From Phallusia mammillata (lineage: Eukaryota > Chordata > Ascidiacea > Phlebobranchia > Ascidiidae), in the NCBI GenBank assembly GCA_003260075.1, contig QLIY01000774.1, forward strand, positions 3,119-67,118: a stretch of 64,000 bases of DNA. Direction: 5' to 3'. The notes beneath the pieces are model-generated. The model did no database searches, was not told where the DNA came from, and saw only the letters and a list, made by a program, of their open reading frames with translations. The translations under genes and the position numbers were made by a program. Of the stretch, positions 47,810 through 60,076 are shown piece by piece. Each line of letters opens with the position of its first letter. The stretch's first letter is position 1.

Positions 47810-48105
47810 CACCATACCGAATCAGCCGGCCACCAAGCATCCACCACAGTGGTGGGATTCAGCCGGTTCGCATCGGTTCTATAGAACCATCTCACGAAAT
47901 TTTGGGGGGGGGGAGATTAGCGAACCGGTTAGCATTACTAGTTAATGTCAATGGACTTTTTGTAACAGAACGGGCTGAAAAATATGACTTTTGTGATAGA
48001 ACCAGCCGACATAAAATTTGAATCCCACCACATGACAAGGCGTAGACCAGAAAAATCCAGCCTGCGGTGGGATTCGAACCTACGACAGGAGTCTTTAGTG
48101 CACCA
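47810..48105 (-). repeat. SINE copy interrupted by the MITE at 47847
   Basis: The left part is ACCGAATCAGCCGGCCACCA. The right part is GGCGTAGACCAGAAAAATCC, then GGTGGGATTCGAACCTACG (B box on the minus strand). Confidence 0.6.
47847..48033. mobile_element. hAT-type MITE, same family, copy 3, nested in a SINE fragment
   Basis: CAGTGGTGGGATTCAGCCGG to GAATCCCACCAC. SINE sequence stops at 47846 and resumes at 48034 (ATGACAAGGCGTAGACC). A G10 run at 47904-47913 replaces about four bases. Confidence 0.75.
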
Positions 48106-48819
48106 AAGGTGAAAACACCCTGAACTTTGTGTCAAAAATCCATTTACTAGTTACCGTTGTAAAATGATAAAAATCGTACTTTCGTCTTTGAATGTACGTA
48201 TGGAGTGATAAAAGACGTTTCTCGTTTAAGGAATACTCCGTGCTTTTGTGCAATGCTCTCTAAATTTCACAGGCAATAGAAAGTGCACGCACATGATAGA
48301 ATATTGCGTGAAAACATCGGGTTGAGCAATCAAAGTGCAGCAAAAACACAAAAGCATTTTCAAGAAGCAAATCTACCACAGACCACATTTCACAAAAAAA
48401 CAAGTTTGAAGAAAAAACAAATAATTTAAAAACACGAGGTACAAAAATGGAATGTGTTTTCATTTTAACTGCTGCATGTAATTAGGTTTATAGCAGTCTC
48501 TAGATAGGAACTTGGTAAGCCTGTAATTTAACGCTTTACCTTACATATAGTTTGTGTGAGGTAATTTTGCCAGAATTTGGAAGGAAAAAATTCGATAGTG
48601 ACATCAAAATGTTTTACAACTTTATACTTTTTCAATAATTACATTACATAATGCACAGTAAATTGGAAACTGGTTCGTTTAGCTCCGATAATTTCTGCAC
48701 ACAGTATACTGAGGAAAAACTCACAGTATAACAGGTTAAATAAATTACAAAAACTTAAAAATAATAATTTGCTGTTTATGACTTATTGCAAAAAATAATA
48801 ATTTGCTGTTTATGACTTA

Positions 48820-51800
48820 TTACATTTTGCCTATACAATCCTCTGGTTCACTTTCTATAAACTCCTTTCGTAAAGATGTGATTACTTGATGCGATTTATC
48901 AGCATGTAGTCGATTGCACAGGTCAAGAAAACCGGTTTCCTTTTGAGTTACAACTTCCACGGAGGGGTGCTGCTTTTTCATTTTTTCCTTAGCTTGATCC
49001 AAAGTCATTGCAGGGTCTTCACGCCAACGAAAGTATTCCCTATACGCCGTGTCGTTTTTATCCAAATATAAAAGGTATTCGGCGAGTTTTTCAGGCGATT
49101 CAAAGTCTTCCGCGTGGATGAACGAATATGGGGGTGCAATTGCTACGTAATCGCTCTTTTTGGTCCCCCACACTACTGGGACAGTCCCGCATTCTAAACC
49201 CTGTTGAAAGAATTTCTCTGTGACGTAATCGCGACAATGGAGGGAGTTCTCGAACGAAAGATAAAATTTTCGCGTCGAAACAAATTCGATTGTTCTCGAT
49301 TTCGGCATTTCGTCGCGATTTCCGAAGCATTCGCCATAGCGGTCGATCTCAGGCAAAATCTTTAACATTTGGTTCGCGTAACTCATCCGCATAACGGCGC
49401 CCTTCTTTCCGTAGCATTCGCTGACAATCCACGTCTGCAGATGGCAAAAAAATATGTTAGCGCCCAAAAAAAACAAGAAAAGACGATAAATATAGCGGCA
49501 TATCAACACAAGATCTCACATTAAAACATTTATGCACCGCTAGGTAGCGTAAAGAGCAATGTCGTTAATTAGCTTTTAAACAAGTTAAAAGTTACTGCAG
49601 TGTTGCACAACCTGTGCCCGTGAAAATTCATGTCAAAATATAGGTGCTGGCGGCCGTGACGTAAAAACAAAACATTTTTTTTTAATATTTGAATTTCGAA
49701 ACTATGCGCTACATACATTTTGTGGAGCTGGATAGAGTATTATCAGCCTAATAACCATATGCATCAGACTTTTTGTCGGGCCGGGCTTTTCGAGGCCGGG
49801 TTCAGGCTTGGAATTTTTAACAAACGGGCTTAATTAGAGTTTGATTTTACATCCTGTGACCGTAATAGACAAATCATTACCCAGCTAAGCAACTGGTTGC
49901 TGGATGTAACCTGTTGGCTAAGATTCCCAAAATGTCAAAATTTACGCTATTGTTTAATGTAGTCTATTGCAGTGGGAGGAATTTTATGAGTTCAGGGGAG
50001 GAATTTCATAAAAACTGTAAAAAGAATTACATTGGAATATTTTTGTATCTACATTATTATGTCCATTATAATTTGGGCCGGTTCACATTTGGAACTGGTT
50101 GTAAAGGATTCTGACATGGACATCCCTATAATTATAAGGTCTATTTCAAATTGCTATAATTTTTTATGTTATATTTGTTTTTCGTCTTATGGGGAGGAAT
50201 GAATAGTTTGAAAATGGGCAAAGGAGAAATGTAACAAAAAAGGTTGGGAACCACTGGTCTATTGTATGTGTCTTCTTTATTCTATTTTCTAGTCCTACTC
50301 TTTGCAGGCTTTTGTGTAAGTCTGTCAATCAAACTCTTCAGGCTGAACGGCCTTTTACAAAACCATTCAAGTTTCGGGCCGGGCTTAGTCGGTCTTGCGC
50401 TTTGTGGTTTGGGCACGAATTGATATACAACTCTGCGTCAATATACAGTTTGTCTACTATTGATTTTTACAGATACAGTGAACCTCGGTTAATCCGGACC
50501 CGTTTTGACCAAGACAATTGTCCGGATTAGGCGAAGATCCGGGTTAACCGATGTCAATTAGTTAAAGCCTTACCACATTACAAATCATTTGCACCTCAAG
50601 TTTTGTCCGAATTAAGCATAGATCTAGATTTACCGAGTGTTACTGTACTGTAAAAACCAGGGGACTTTCATTTTTTTGCTCAAAGAGATTGAAATTACTA
50701 GGACAGTTAAATAGTTTAATGTACTTACAACGAGCCCAGTCTTTTTGGCAATAATCTTGTCGACCGCTTCTTTTCCTCGTTCTAGTTTGCCCCATAAGTC
50801 GTACAAATTATAATATGGATCATAAATATCTGCGTCACGACGATACGTCATAGTCCAGTTGAAAAATTCTTCGTGTTCATGAAGGTCAAGGTTTTCAAAC
50901 CACTGGACAACCCATGGACTTTCCAGGGACCACCAAACAAAACGCTGCCTTGCATGTCTGCGTAATAGTTAGTGTTACCGAATTGTGTTGTAAAGATACC
51001 AACAAAACTACTATTCCCATACAAAGGCATACATATAGCACAAAAATACATTTCACAGTCGTTTCCGACTACAGCCTATTTTCAATGCGGCCCGCGAGAT
51101 CATTCTGTACATAATGAAGGAATGGCATTTTACATGCAGATTGCAGTAGCCACATATTGCTTCACTGGTCAATATATATCTATTATGACGTAACAAAAAT
51201 GACTTTTTTGCGTTTTGTTGCGTCATAAAATCTTTGATTTTTTTTGCTCTTTGTACTTAGTATCGGCACCTAGGGAGTCAAAAACGAGTAACTATATGTG
51301 TTTTTTTGATATATTTCAGTTCTTGTGCCCCCTTTTAGCATGACAACTTTAAATTTACCTGTTCGTTATTTCGTTTAATCATCGGTGTTATGTTTTTTGA
51401 GAGTTTGACCAAACCAAAAAGCAGTGATAAATAAGATTGATACATTGCCGCACGCGTGATTTGGTAAGGACTATGGCATGAGCAAAAGCTTATTGTGGGC
51501 ACTAACATTTTTTGTAAGCCAATTAACTGAAAAGCTTTTTCGTACCTTTTGTGCCACTAGCGTGTACAGGTGGTACGTCGCAAACACATTTTAACTGTAA
51601 ATGTTTGAACAAGCCCTAAAAAGTGGCCCATTTGACAACAACACACGGTAAACACGTAAGCAATTGAAGAAATTTGATCTGAACGTCAATCCAGTCTTTC
51701 CATTTAGATCAGCTAATGGTTCAATTGGCGCGCCTAGCCGATAAAACGAGCTTCTTCGTGGTAATGGCACATGGGTAGCAAACTGTCACAGTTGGCTACC

Positions 51801-53732
51801 ATTGGAAGCCACGTCTTTTGTCGCGGTTACTGTAGGAACTTGAATTCAAAATAATGTGCTGGTTGCCCTGGTGACTCGTTTTGTGAAGGCCAAGAACGTC
51901 CCATGGTTACAATTACCTTTTCATTATATGTCAAAAATGTGCTTAGCCGGTTTGCTTCACATGACTGCGCTTATATAGGCCATGGGTTTCGCAATACGTT
52001 TTGACTCATGTTACAACATTTATCAATATTAAGCGACACTGTTTAATGTGAAAACCTGTAACATAAAAACGCTTTTGTGATTCACAGTATTTCAAAAAAA
52101 AGAATTTGTATTTTGTTTGGGTGGGCATTTTGCTTCTATTTATAATATACACGTAACCCATGGATGTATGGTGTGAGCGAAATCGTAACAATTGTTATAA
52201 CGTTTAATGCTGTGAATGGGATGAATAACATATTCGTGTTTGAAATAAACATCCAGAGAGCTTGTATGTATTTGTGAAAACATTGAATAGCAGACGTTTC
52301 AACAGTCGATATTGATATTTTGAGGGAAATATAAGCAAGCACTGGCATTTTTGTCAACAAGCACCTTTAAATATACGTTTCTGGTGTTTTTAAAATGTAT
52401 TTTTTGTTCACAGAATTTGTTAGGTAACAATTACACACCTAGCATCGTTTTATGGCACACCAGTCTGCGAAACTATGGACTGGTACCAACAAGCAAGTTA
52501 ATGTGTAACATTAACCGCATGATTACGTGTGGGAGTTTTATAAGCAGTATGCCTTTATACTGCTGGTTAACTGCGTATAGGAGGGTAGTATAAGTTGGAG
52601 CCAATTGCCCAATAAACTTGTACATATTTGGAAAACTCTTTCTGGTGAACTTGACATGTTTTTGGGGTAAGTTATATCAGTGTGGGTTGAAGAGTGGTGA
52701 TTTCATCTTTAAAATGTGTAAAATACGTTTAATAAGAGAAAAAAAGGTTAAAATTTCGCTTATTGACATCGTCAGTTTCTGTAAGACCCAGTGCTGGATT
52801 AACCATTAGGCAAAGTAGGCACGTGCCTACAGGCCAGTCAAAAATTCAGGCCACTTTAAAATCATTAGAAATTTAGTCAATGATTTGGCAATACTGATAA
52901 TTCTAATTTTTTAGTTGGCAACCCTGATTTTCGGGCCACTTATAAAATGTGTCTACAGGCCAGCAGACCCTTAATCCGGCACTGGTAAAACCATGCATTA
53001 AAACAACAATAAAATTAAGATAAAACAACAACAAGCAAAAACCAACGACATGGAACATAAACCACTTCACAGGTGGAGAAGCGCTGACTCCGGCATGGGT
53101 CTGGCAAACAACGTTGTCAGAAACCCGCACACCAATCGAGTCTTATCAAAAAGGCGGTTAAAACGTGCCGAAGAAATCGTGGGGGCACAAAAAAAAGATA
53201 AGAGGCGATTAAGGCGCAACGGTTTTATATTCTCTGAAAGTATTACGTATTCGACTGATTCTGCTTCTTTGGAAACCTGTTCCATATTTTGAGTTATACT
53301 TGAAAAAGTCGGTGATCGTCGATAAGTATGCTGCCTGTCAGACAGTCAGATACCGCTCAATCAAATAATTCTAAGATTCTCATAAAATAATACGGTTAAA
53401 ACTGACCTGTAAAAAAGCCACGTGTGTGGCACCAGCCAGTAATGAAACACAACGGCGTCAGCCTTTTCCAATTGTGCTAAGTCATAGGTGACCGTACACT
53501 TTCCATACACAGCACCCTCTTCAGGCCCTTCGTCTTCAACTGCCCATGGGTGCGTCCACATTAGTATTACACCGCTGCTATTTCCTTTGTATGTGTCAGC
53601 AAAGTAGAGGTCCAACGTTGGTAGGTAGTTGGGGTTTAAATTTTGTGTCCAGTACACAAAGGCTGTCAATGTGATTACAACAACCAGCAACGTGAGAAAA
53701 GACCCGACGGCAAAGCTTGATCGAACCTTCAT
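48820..53732 (-). CDS. Alpha-1,3-fucosyltransferase, GT10 family
   Basis: A Golgi type II membrane enzyme that would transfer fucose from GDP-fucose to N-acetyllactosamine-type glycans. Exons are 53732-53407, 50957-50729 and 49434-48820; together they total 1170 nt and 389 residues, the usual family length. Exon 1 gives a short tail (MKVRSSFAVG), one membrane anchor (about residues 11-30) and the start of the lumenal domain. Exon 2 holds RFVWWSLESP and the GT10 motif FFNWTMTYRRDADI. Exon 3 holds the nucleotide-sugar motif FYLSFENSLHCRDYVTEKFF followed by GTVPVVWG. Acceptors and donors are canonical (Arg split AG/A between exons 1 and 2). Exon 2 has a longer open frame in another phase (50848-51051), which is spurious. 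Acceptor specificity (Lewis x type or core fucose) cannot be told. The two introns (2449 and 1294 nt) contain unique sequence and MITEs. Confidence 0.92.
49970..50256. mobile_element. hAT-type MITE with perfect 8-bp target duplication
   Basis: It runs from CAGTGGGAGGAATTTTATG to GGTTGGGAACCACTG, flanked on both sides by GTCTATTG. It is an inverted relative of the element at 23712. Fucosyltransferase intron 2. Confidence 0.9.
50476..50645. mobile_element. pogo/Tigger-like MITE
   Basis: TA-CAGTGAACCTCGGTTAATCC to ACCGAGTGTTACTG-TA. It shares the internal block TTAAAGCCTTACCACATTAC with 39944. Fucosyltransferase intron 2. Confidence 0.7.
52789..52984. mobile_element. hAT-type MITE, CAGTGCTGGATTAA termini
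   Basis: It runs from CAGTGCTGGATTAACC to CTTAATCCGGCACTG, flanked by GTAAGACC and GTAAAACC (7 of 8). Fucosyltransferase intron 1. Confidence 0.85.
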
Positions 53733-56700
53733 ACCATCAAAGTCCCGAGGGAGAACCGCCTATAGACATGTCAAGATAGCCTGCAACGCATTTAGCGCTT
53801 TGGTTTAACTTTATGTTACATTACAACTTTGCTGTAACTCCTTTAAAAAGAGATGTTTGCTGCCAAATAAAATCAAATATAAGCCTTTTTACGACCAAGA
53901 CAGAACGCTAGACAATCTTTCATCAGCCAAGTGCCGCGAGATACTTCTAAAATTGACCAGACAGCTTACAGCAGACTTAAGGAGAATCCAACTTCAAGCG
54001 CAACTGTACAAAATCAACATCATTATTTTAAATCAATCTTTACATAAGAAAACAACCTGTTTAAAATGACCTCCATTTAATGGTTATAAACTGTTAAAAA
54101 GCCTTGCGCGATAATACAGTTCGCAGCAATAAACCAAAGAATAGACAGTCGCAACGTTTTAAAGCCCTTTATCTCGTCACAATACATCACGCACCAGTCG
54201 CAATCAATTGCCAAGTCAAACATTCATCACAATGCCCAGCAGTTAAGTCAACAAGTCTATGGCGTCGTTTTTAATCACATACCTAATTCTCACACCTTTT
54301 GCAAGCAGATACATTCTTTATTCAACGTTTAAAACACCTTCACATGCTATATCCTTTCCTTTTAGACAACTAGAACATGACTGCGCTACAGACAAAATGT
54401 CTTGCGAGGCGGTGTAACAGAAACACTTTCAATGAAAACCAGCAGGGGTTGTAAAAGGTTTCATTTTAGACTCGCGTGGTTTATTTGTTGCTCGAAATAA
54501 AGATTGGCGGTAAGTTGTGGGACACTATAGTGTATTGATAATTAGTTCCAAACGCATTTGCAAGTTAAAAGCACAAAAACGTACCTAAATTTCGGCACTT
54601 AGGCCTGAAAACTTAAAATGAGGGTTGTATTTTGCAAAAATATTTAGCGAAACTGTTTAAAATATCTCACTGCACGACACAGGTGCTAGAAAAAACACTG
54701 TAAAGGCTTCTATTTGAAACAGAAGGCTCGGATACCCTGTCTATCCGTACAAATTTTCAATCACTACAAATGTCATTACCTTTTCCTGGCCGTTACCTTT
54801 ACCACCTGATAAAAGAATGGGCTTAACGGCCACATTTCCTCACCTTTACAGCTATATTCCCTTCCTAAGTACAGCCGCATTTTATATAGCTACCTAACAC
54901 ACGATTATAACATTCAAGTCGACTGGTAGTAACTAGGTTTAGCGCAGCTATACCGGGGCTGTGACAAATATAACTTGTTCTACTCGCATACCAGCTGTTT
55001 AAACGCAGATCTTCTTTCATACATTGTTGTTTTTCTAGTAACAAACCAATAATGCCATATTAGTTGTTGATATAACTGTGAAGCCTGTAGCAAATAGTTT
55101 TTCTAATGGCGTTGTCAAAGTAAGGCAAACATGTCGCTTTTTTGTTGCAAAAAAATTGAAACAGGTAATTTAAGCAGTTTAGTGGTATGAATGTAAACAC
55201 CAACCTATGTACCAGCTGTTCAATAATGCATTTTGGTCAGGATGGGACTCATCAATGCGGTAAATAGCAGATTTGTGGGGTGCTCATTTCCGCCAATTAT
55301 ACAATCTGTCAGCAACTGCTGCCCGTGTCAAAAGCTTGTCAATAACTGCATTACGCTTGTAGTTTGGCTAGACCTCGTTTAAAAGCTGCGACAGGGTTAA
55401 AAAACATTTTCGATGACCACTGTTTCGAAACCTTATTTAGCAAAGCAACTTACTGTCAAATAGTGTAAAAAACATTAATTTTGGTTAGGTACAACACACT
55501 AACAAATAAACTAATAATCTTTTTGTACATACTCTTATGTGACCCAAAACATGCAGTGTACTGCCCTTTTAGGTGCCTTGTTATCATCACGACTTGATAA
55601 ATGTAAACTGCTTCCGATAGGCCAGAGAATTGACAATCATTAATCATCCAAATCAGTACACTCGTTCTGGCTATTGCTGCAAGTATTTCGGCCTACACAG
55701 CAATACAAACTGTATTCGTAGGTTAAAAAGATTCACTAAAGTTAGTGGAAATCCCGCTTAGTGCTAAAGCAAAGTATGGTGGTTATTTCCTTCAAAAACC
55801 TACTGTACAAGCTTCCTTGCCCAAATGTTACGCAGGTTAACGGTAATGGTCTCAAAGGGGTATTTTTCAGCGTGCAGTTAGCACACTCGCCCCACACGGT
55901 AATGAGCCCTAATGCACAATATACTGGCTTTGTATTTTGCGTCCAATAGACCTTCTTTTTCAGGCCTTTGCACATTCTTAGCACAGCTAGAAATAATGGC
56001 AAAATTACTCTAAAGTTTTATCTGCGATTCTTCAGAACTTTAACATATTCAGCTGGCCTTTGTAGATGACATTTTTATTGTACAACCGTCCTGAATCGAC
56101 CCTAACAAATATGTGGCACGCCTGATCTAATGCATACGACCACTACAACAATCGGCCATGCTACCTAACTACAAGAAAGAATACTTGAAGACACAATTTG
56201 CACTCACAGAAGTCGATATCAAAGGTTGTGCGTTATTCATATAGTCGCTTGGCCAACAGACGGTGACGAAAAGGCTTGTTGAGTATATCACTTGTGGACG
56301 CACGTCAACTTTAGCAAATAAGCCTTTTTACATGAGCGAATCGAATCGTATCGTTCATGCGCATTGTGTGACGTCACGATTTCGATTCGCTAAAGCGTAA
56401 AATTACATGTTGCCGAACCGAATCGCATTCAAGGTTTTCAGCTTTGCGCAAAAACGATAAAGGCCGGATATTTGTTAATTTTAAAGTATTTTTAGACTTT
56501 TAGTCTATTCTTCCGAAAAAATCTGAATTAATTTGTGTGCAGCAGTCGTTTGCGTCGAGTTTAGACATACCAAATGTATGAATTTGTTTATTGTGAACAG
56601 TTAAACCCTCAGGAATAGTTGGAAGAAATATTCAAAGTGTATAGATCACTCTGACTTCATTGTCCAATAGTAATAAGTGCTGATTTCTAAGTTGTACGTA

Positions 56701-58139
56701 CTAAAACTGTATTACATTTCCAGGCCATGTAGCACATTAAAAAAATTCTTTATATGACTGTACAAATCTATTAAATTTGTTTCATTAGAGTCTATTGTGG
56801 GTTATATGTATAAAAAAACGACTAATTTGTATAAATTTGCACCAGTTGGACGAAAAACTCGATTAAATATGTAACTTGGTGTATGGAACGTTCGTTCAGT
56901 ATTAGCTACAAATTTTCCCGTTATTTTCAGCACCAAATTAAGCAAACAACATATGGTATCAAGTTGACGTAATTGTTCACAAAAGAATTCTCCTAAGCAC
57001 ATTGGCGCCTAAGCGTATTCAAACCACCTGTGCCGAGCGCATCGAGAATCGGAGAAGTCTAATACGCTTTGCCCTTTTTCTTTTTCGAAAACGAGAGAAA
57101 TGCGTATCGAATAAGCGTATCGATATTGGTTTATTACAGCGCTTTAGCTCTGCCAGGCGATTGACTAATCGTGAGGCAACCAACAGATATACCGGTCGAT
57201 ATTCTTTAGTCGAAAATTTAGGTGATTCATACTGCAGCTGCTCTTGACTGGTTAAAAGGGTTAGTGGTAAGCGAAGCAAGTCTAAACGATACCTTATTAT
57301 TGTTTTATTGTACTGGTTTCATTCATCGAAGACGACAAAGTACTGACTAGAAACAAATTGTGGTACATTTCAAGACTTGGTTTGCATTTCAATACTAAAA
57401 TGTCACTCCAAATGTTCTACAGTACCCCTTCTATTTATGCCTTAAACACTTTTTGTTTTACTCAGTGACTTATTCAGTCGTTCCAAACTTTGGTACATTT
57501 AATGACTCACATTTAAATACTAAAACGCCACTACAAAATATTTCTGCAATAGGCTACCCCTTCTATCCATGCCTTAATCACGTTCTTATCTTAATTAATG
57601 GTTAATCCAGTCATCTCTAAACCTTTTTCAGCATGCATTATTACAAACAAGCGCTGCTGATATGCTTGCTGCAGTGTAAAGGGATGTAACACGCCACATT
57701 ACCTTGTATTTGTGTGCTGGAGTTTATTGCATGTTGATGGTCCTGTTTGACCACGCAAACTTATTTGCGCCCGTCTTTTCTGCATATGTTTTGTTGCCTA
57801 CGTACATAACGCCTACACACATGCCAACAGATATTGCAGAAGCACACGCGTTTAGTTGGGTTCACTTGTCAACCTTTGGTAGCTATAACAACGAAAAATG
57901 CAATCTGTTTTTTTCCAATGTTTAGATTGCAATTTTGACGCCTGACCTTTGATCATTTCGTGTCTTTGACGTAGGCGTTATTTAGTACTGCTAAAGTAAA
58001 TCAAACACAAGCCCGAAACGAGGTTAACTTTGCAGTCTTTAAAATGATGCAAAGACGAAAGCATGTCATGCAAAATAGGAAAAAAATAGCTGTTTTTGTA
58101 GAACCCGCTCCCAAAAAACAACCTGCCAGCAGTATATGT

Positions 58140-58420
58140 CAACCCGCAACTTCAGAAACCAGCCCAATTGGACGGGAAAACCGCCATCCCGGTAACATTA
58201 GTGACCGAACCCGAATCCGCGAACCGGTTTGAGCAGTTTAATTTTAATAAACTCGAACCGAACCAGAACCGCAAATTACGATTTCCTAAAAACCAGACCC
58301 GAAAATATACATATATTAAAACCTGAACCGAACCCTCGAACCCCTAAAAACAAAACAAAGTTAACCCGAACCGAACCTGAACCCATATGACAAGCGGTTC
58401 GACTACCTGCTTATGACTAG
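58140..58420. repeat. GAACCCGAACCGG-rich repeat, second copy
   Basis: It contains GCGAACCGGTTTGAGCAGTT and GAACCTGAACCCATATGAC, matching 29100-29595 in order. Intergenic, 3' of NUDC. Confidence 0.5.
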
Positions 58421-59446
58421 TGATCCGTTTAAGCCAGGCAATATTTTTGCGACACGGCTGTTTGATGAAAGTATTGTATACAAACTTAAAGTAAAGCTAT
58501 TGGATACAAACTTATCAGTAATTTGCTGGAAAGTATTAAGGTTGTTTGACGTACCACATAATAATTGATACAGTGCGGTTAAAAAAGTTTATTTTTCTTA
58601 TACGGGTTCCCTAATAGTATATTAGCGCAAATCGAAAATACCAGTCTCAACGCTTCGTCGCCACTAAAAGTACATGAAAAATACTTATTGAGTCCACTAT
58701 ATTTTAACTTGCGACGATTGTAATCTCGGCGTTCACAGTTCATTGAAAAATCGCATTTGAATTAGGACAAGTTAAATTAGCTACCATAGCCACTACCAAC
58801 CTCCTGCTATGCTGTCAACTGAACAGACATCATCGCGCAATGCAAGCAAATGTTTGACATACATTCACAAGCAAAGCCATTGAGTGACAGCAATGCAACG
58901 TCAACTAAAACGTACTTCCTACAGTGTACTATGTATCTCTTGGTTAATAGTTACATTCATGTACACATGTCAACCAGAAAACATAACAAAAACATGTGTT
59001 GTTACATTTTGTCTGTGGCATTTAACTGGTGGTCCATGATGACGTTTTAGGTGGTCCCTAGTACCTTTATTATATTTGGAGATAAACTAGAAATAGTTGC
59101 ATACAATTTATATAAATAAGCAAAAAAACTCATCCAAGTTATTTGCAACTTTTTAGATGTCAGTTGCTTGATATAACTCCTCCAAATTCTGTGTTGAAGG
59201 GATATGCTTGTTGTGGATTACTTCTTTATCCTTACTTAACCATGGAATGTTCCACGAAATTTATTTAAATTATTGGTGGTATATGGTCTGTAACGAGTTG
59301 AAAACCACTGCTGCAATCCTTTTGTAAGGAAATATATTTCAAGCCAAAATGCTTGCTGTGTATGCCCACTTGAATAATCCACTACATTATTTAGGACTGG
59401 TGGCCCATGTCCTGTGCAAGCTGGGAGCCACAACATCACAGATTGG

Positions 59447-59830
59447 CAGGGCTGCCACTCTATATTTAAAATTGGGGGGGGGGGGGGGGGGGGGGGGGTT
59501 GGATCTAGATAATGGCTATAAAATCTAGATAGTTTCTTCACATAGGAACAGTACAAGCCTACGAAAGTTCCATCCAAATAACTACAAAAGCCTCAATATT
59601 AACTGTACCAGAAAAAATATAGTAATTGAAAGTAAGAAGTAAGCTTCTTCAAAATCGAATACAAGGTAATTTATATAAAAGTGTTGTTGTTTGGTAGTTT
59701 ATTAAATTAGATTACTTTGAGCTTAGATATATTTTTGTATGTTTTATTTTTCAATCTCGAACCTAGATGATTCTAGATATTTTTGGAGGTCAAATTAGAT
59801 TATTTCTTTCAAACAAAACTGGCAGCCCTG
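59447..59830. mobile_element. hAT-like element with a 25-base G run
   Basis: The ends CAGGGCTGCCA and TGGCAGCCCTG are inverted copies. A G run lies at 59474-59498. No target duplication is recognisable. Confidence 0.55.
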
Positions 59831-60076
59831 CTCAAAATCACACCCATTGCGGCTAAATGCTTAGCATGGGTGGAAATCTTTCATTTTTGCGAAGGTATAT
59901 TTAAATACAAACTCGACATCAAATGACAACAGAACAATAAAGTAACGTTGGTAATGGATACAGGTCTTTGTAAAACTAAAACAGTTGCTGTACTTTGGAA
60001 AACAGCAGGTTTATATGCAGCCTGGTGGCTCTTGACCAATGCATACAGACTTCATCCAACATTATTTTTTTTACTT

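Larger units (their letters stand above)
46930..48819. other. Intergenic region between the TMEM26-like gene and the fucosyltransferase
   Basis: It contains the nested SINE/MITE at 47810-48105 but otherwise no gene or RNA that I can support. The homopolymer polarity change (C to G) lies between 46538 and 47904. Confidence 0.5.
53733..60076. other. Long intergenic region
   Basis: Short open frames here (under about 90 codons) look random. It holds the 58140 repeat and the 59447 element. At 56330-56460 there are inverted GCGAATCGAATCG/CGATTCG blocks, perhaps a decayed palindromic element. Confidence 0.5.

Noticed and set aside
50848..51051. Separate small minus-strand gene
   Set aside because: It is the wrong phase of fucosyltransferase exon 2; the correct phase gives the GT10 motif.
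57002..57279. Opposing 81- and 86-codon frames in the intergenic region
   Set aside because: They are compositionally plain, overlap each other antisense, and have no domain or conserved motif.
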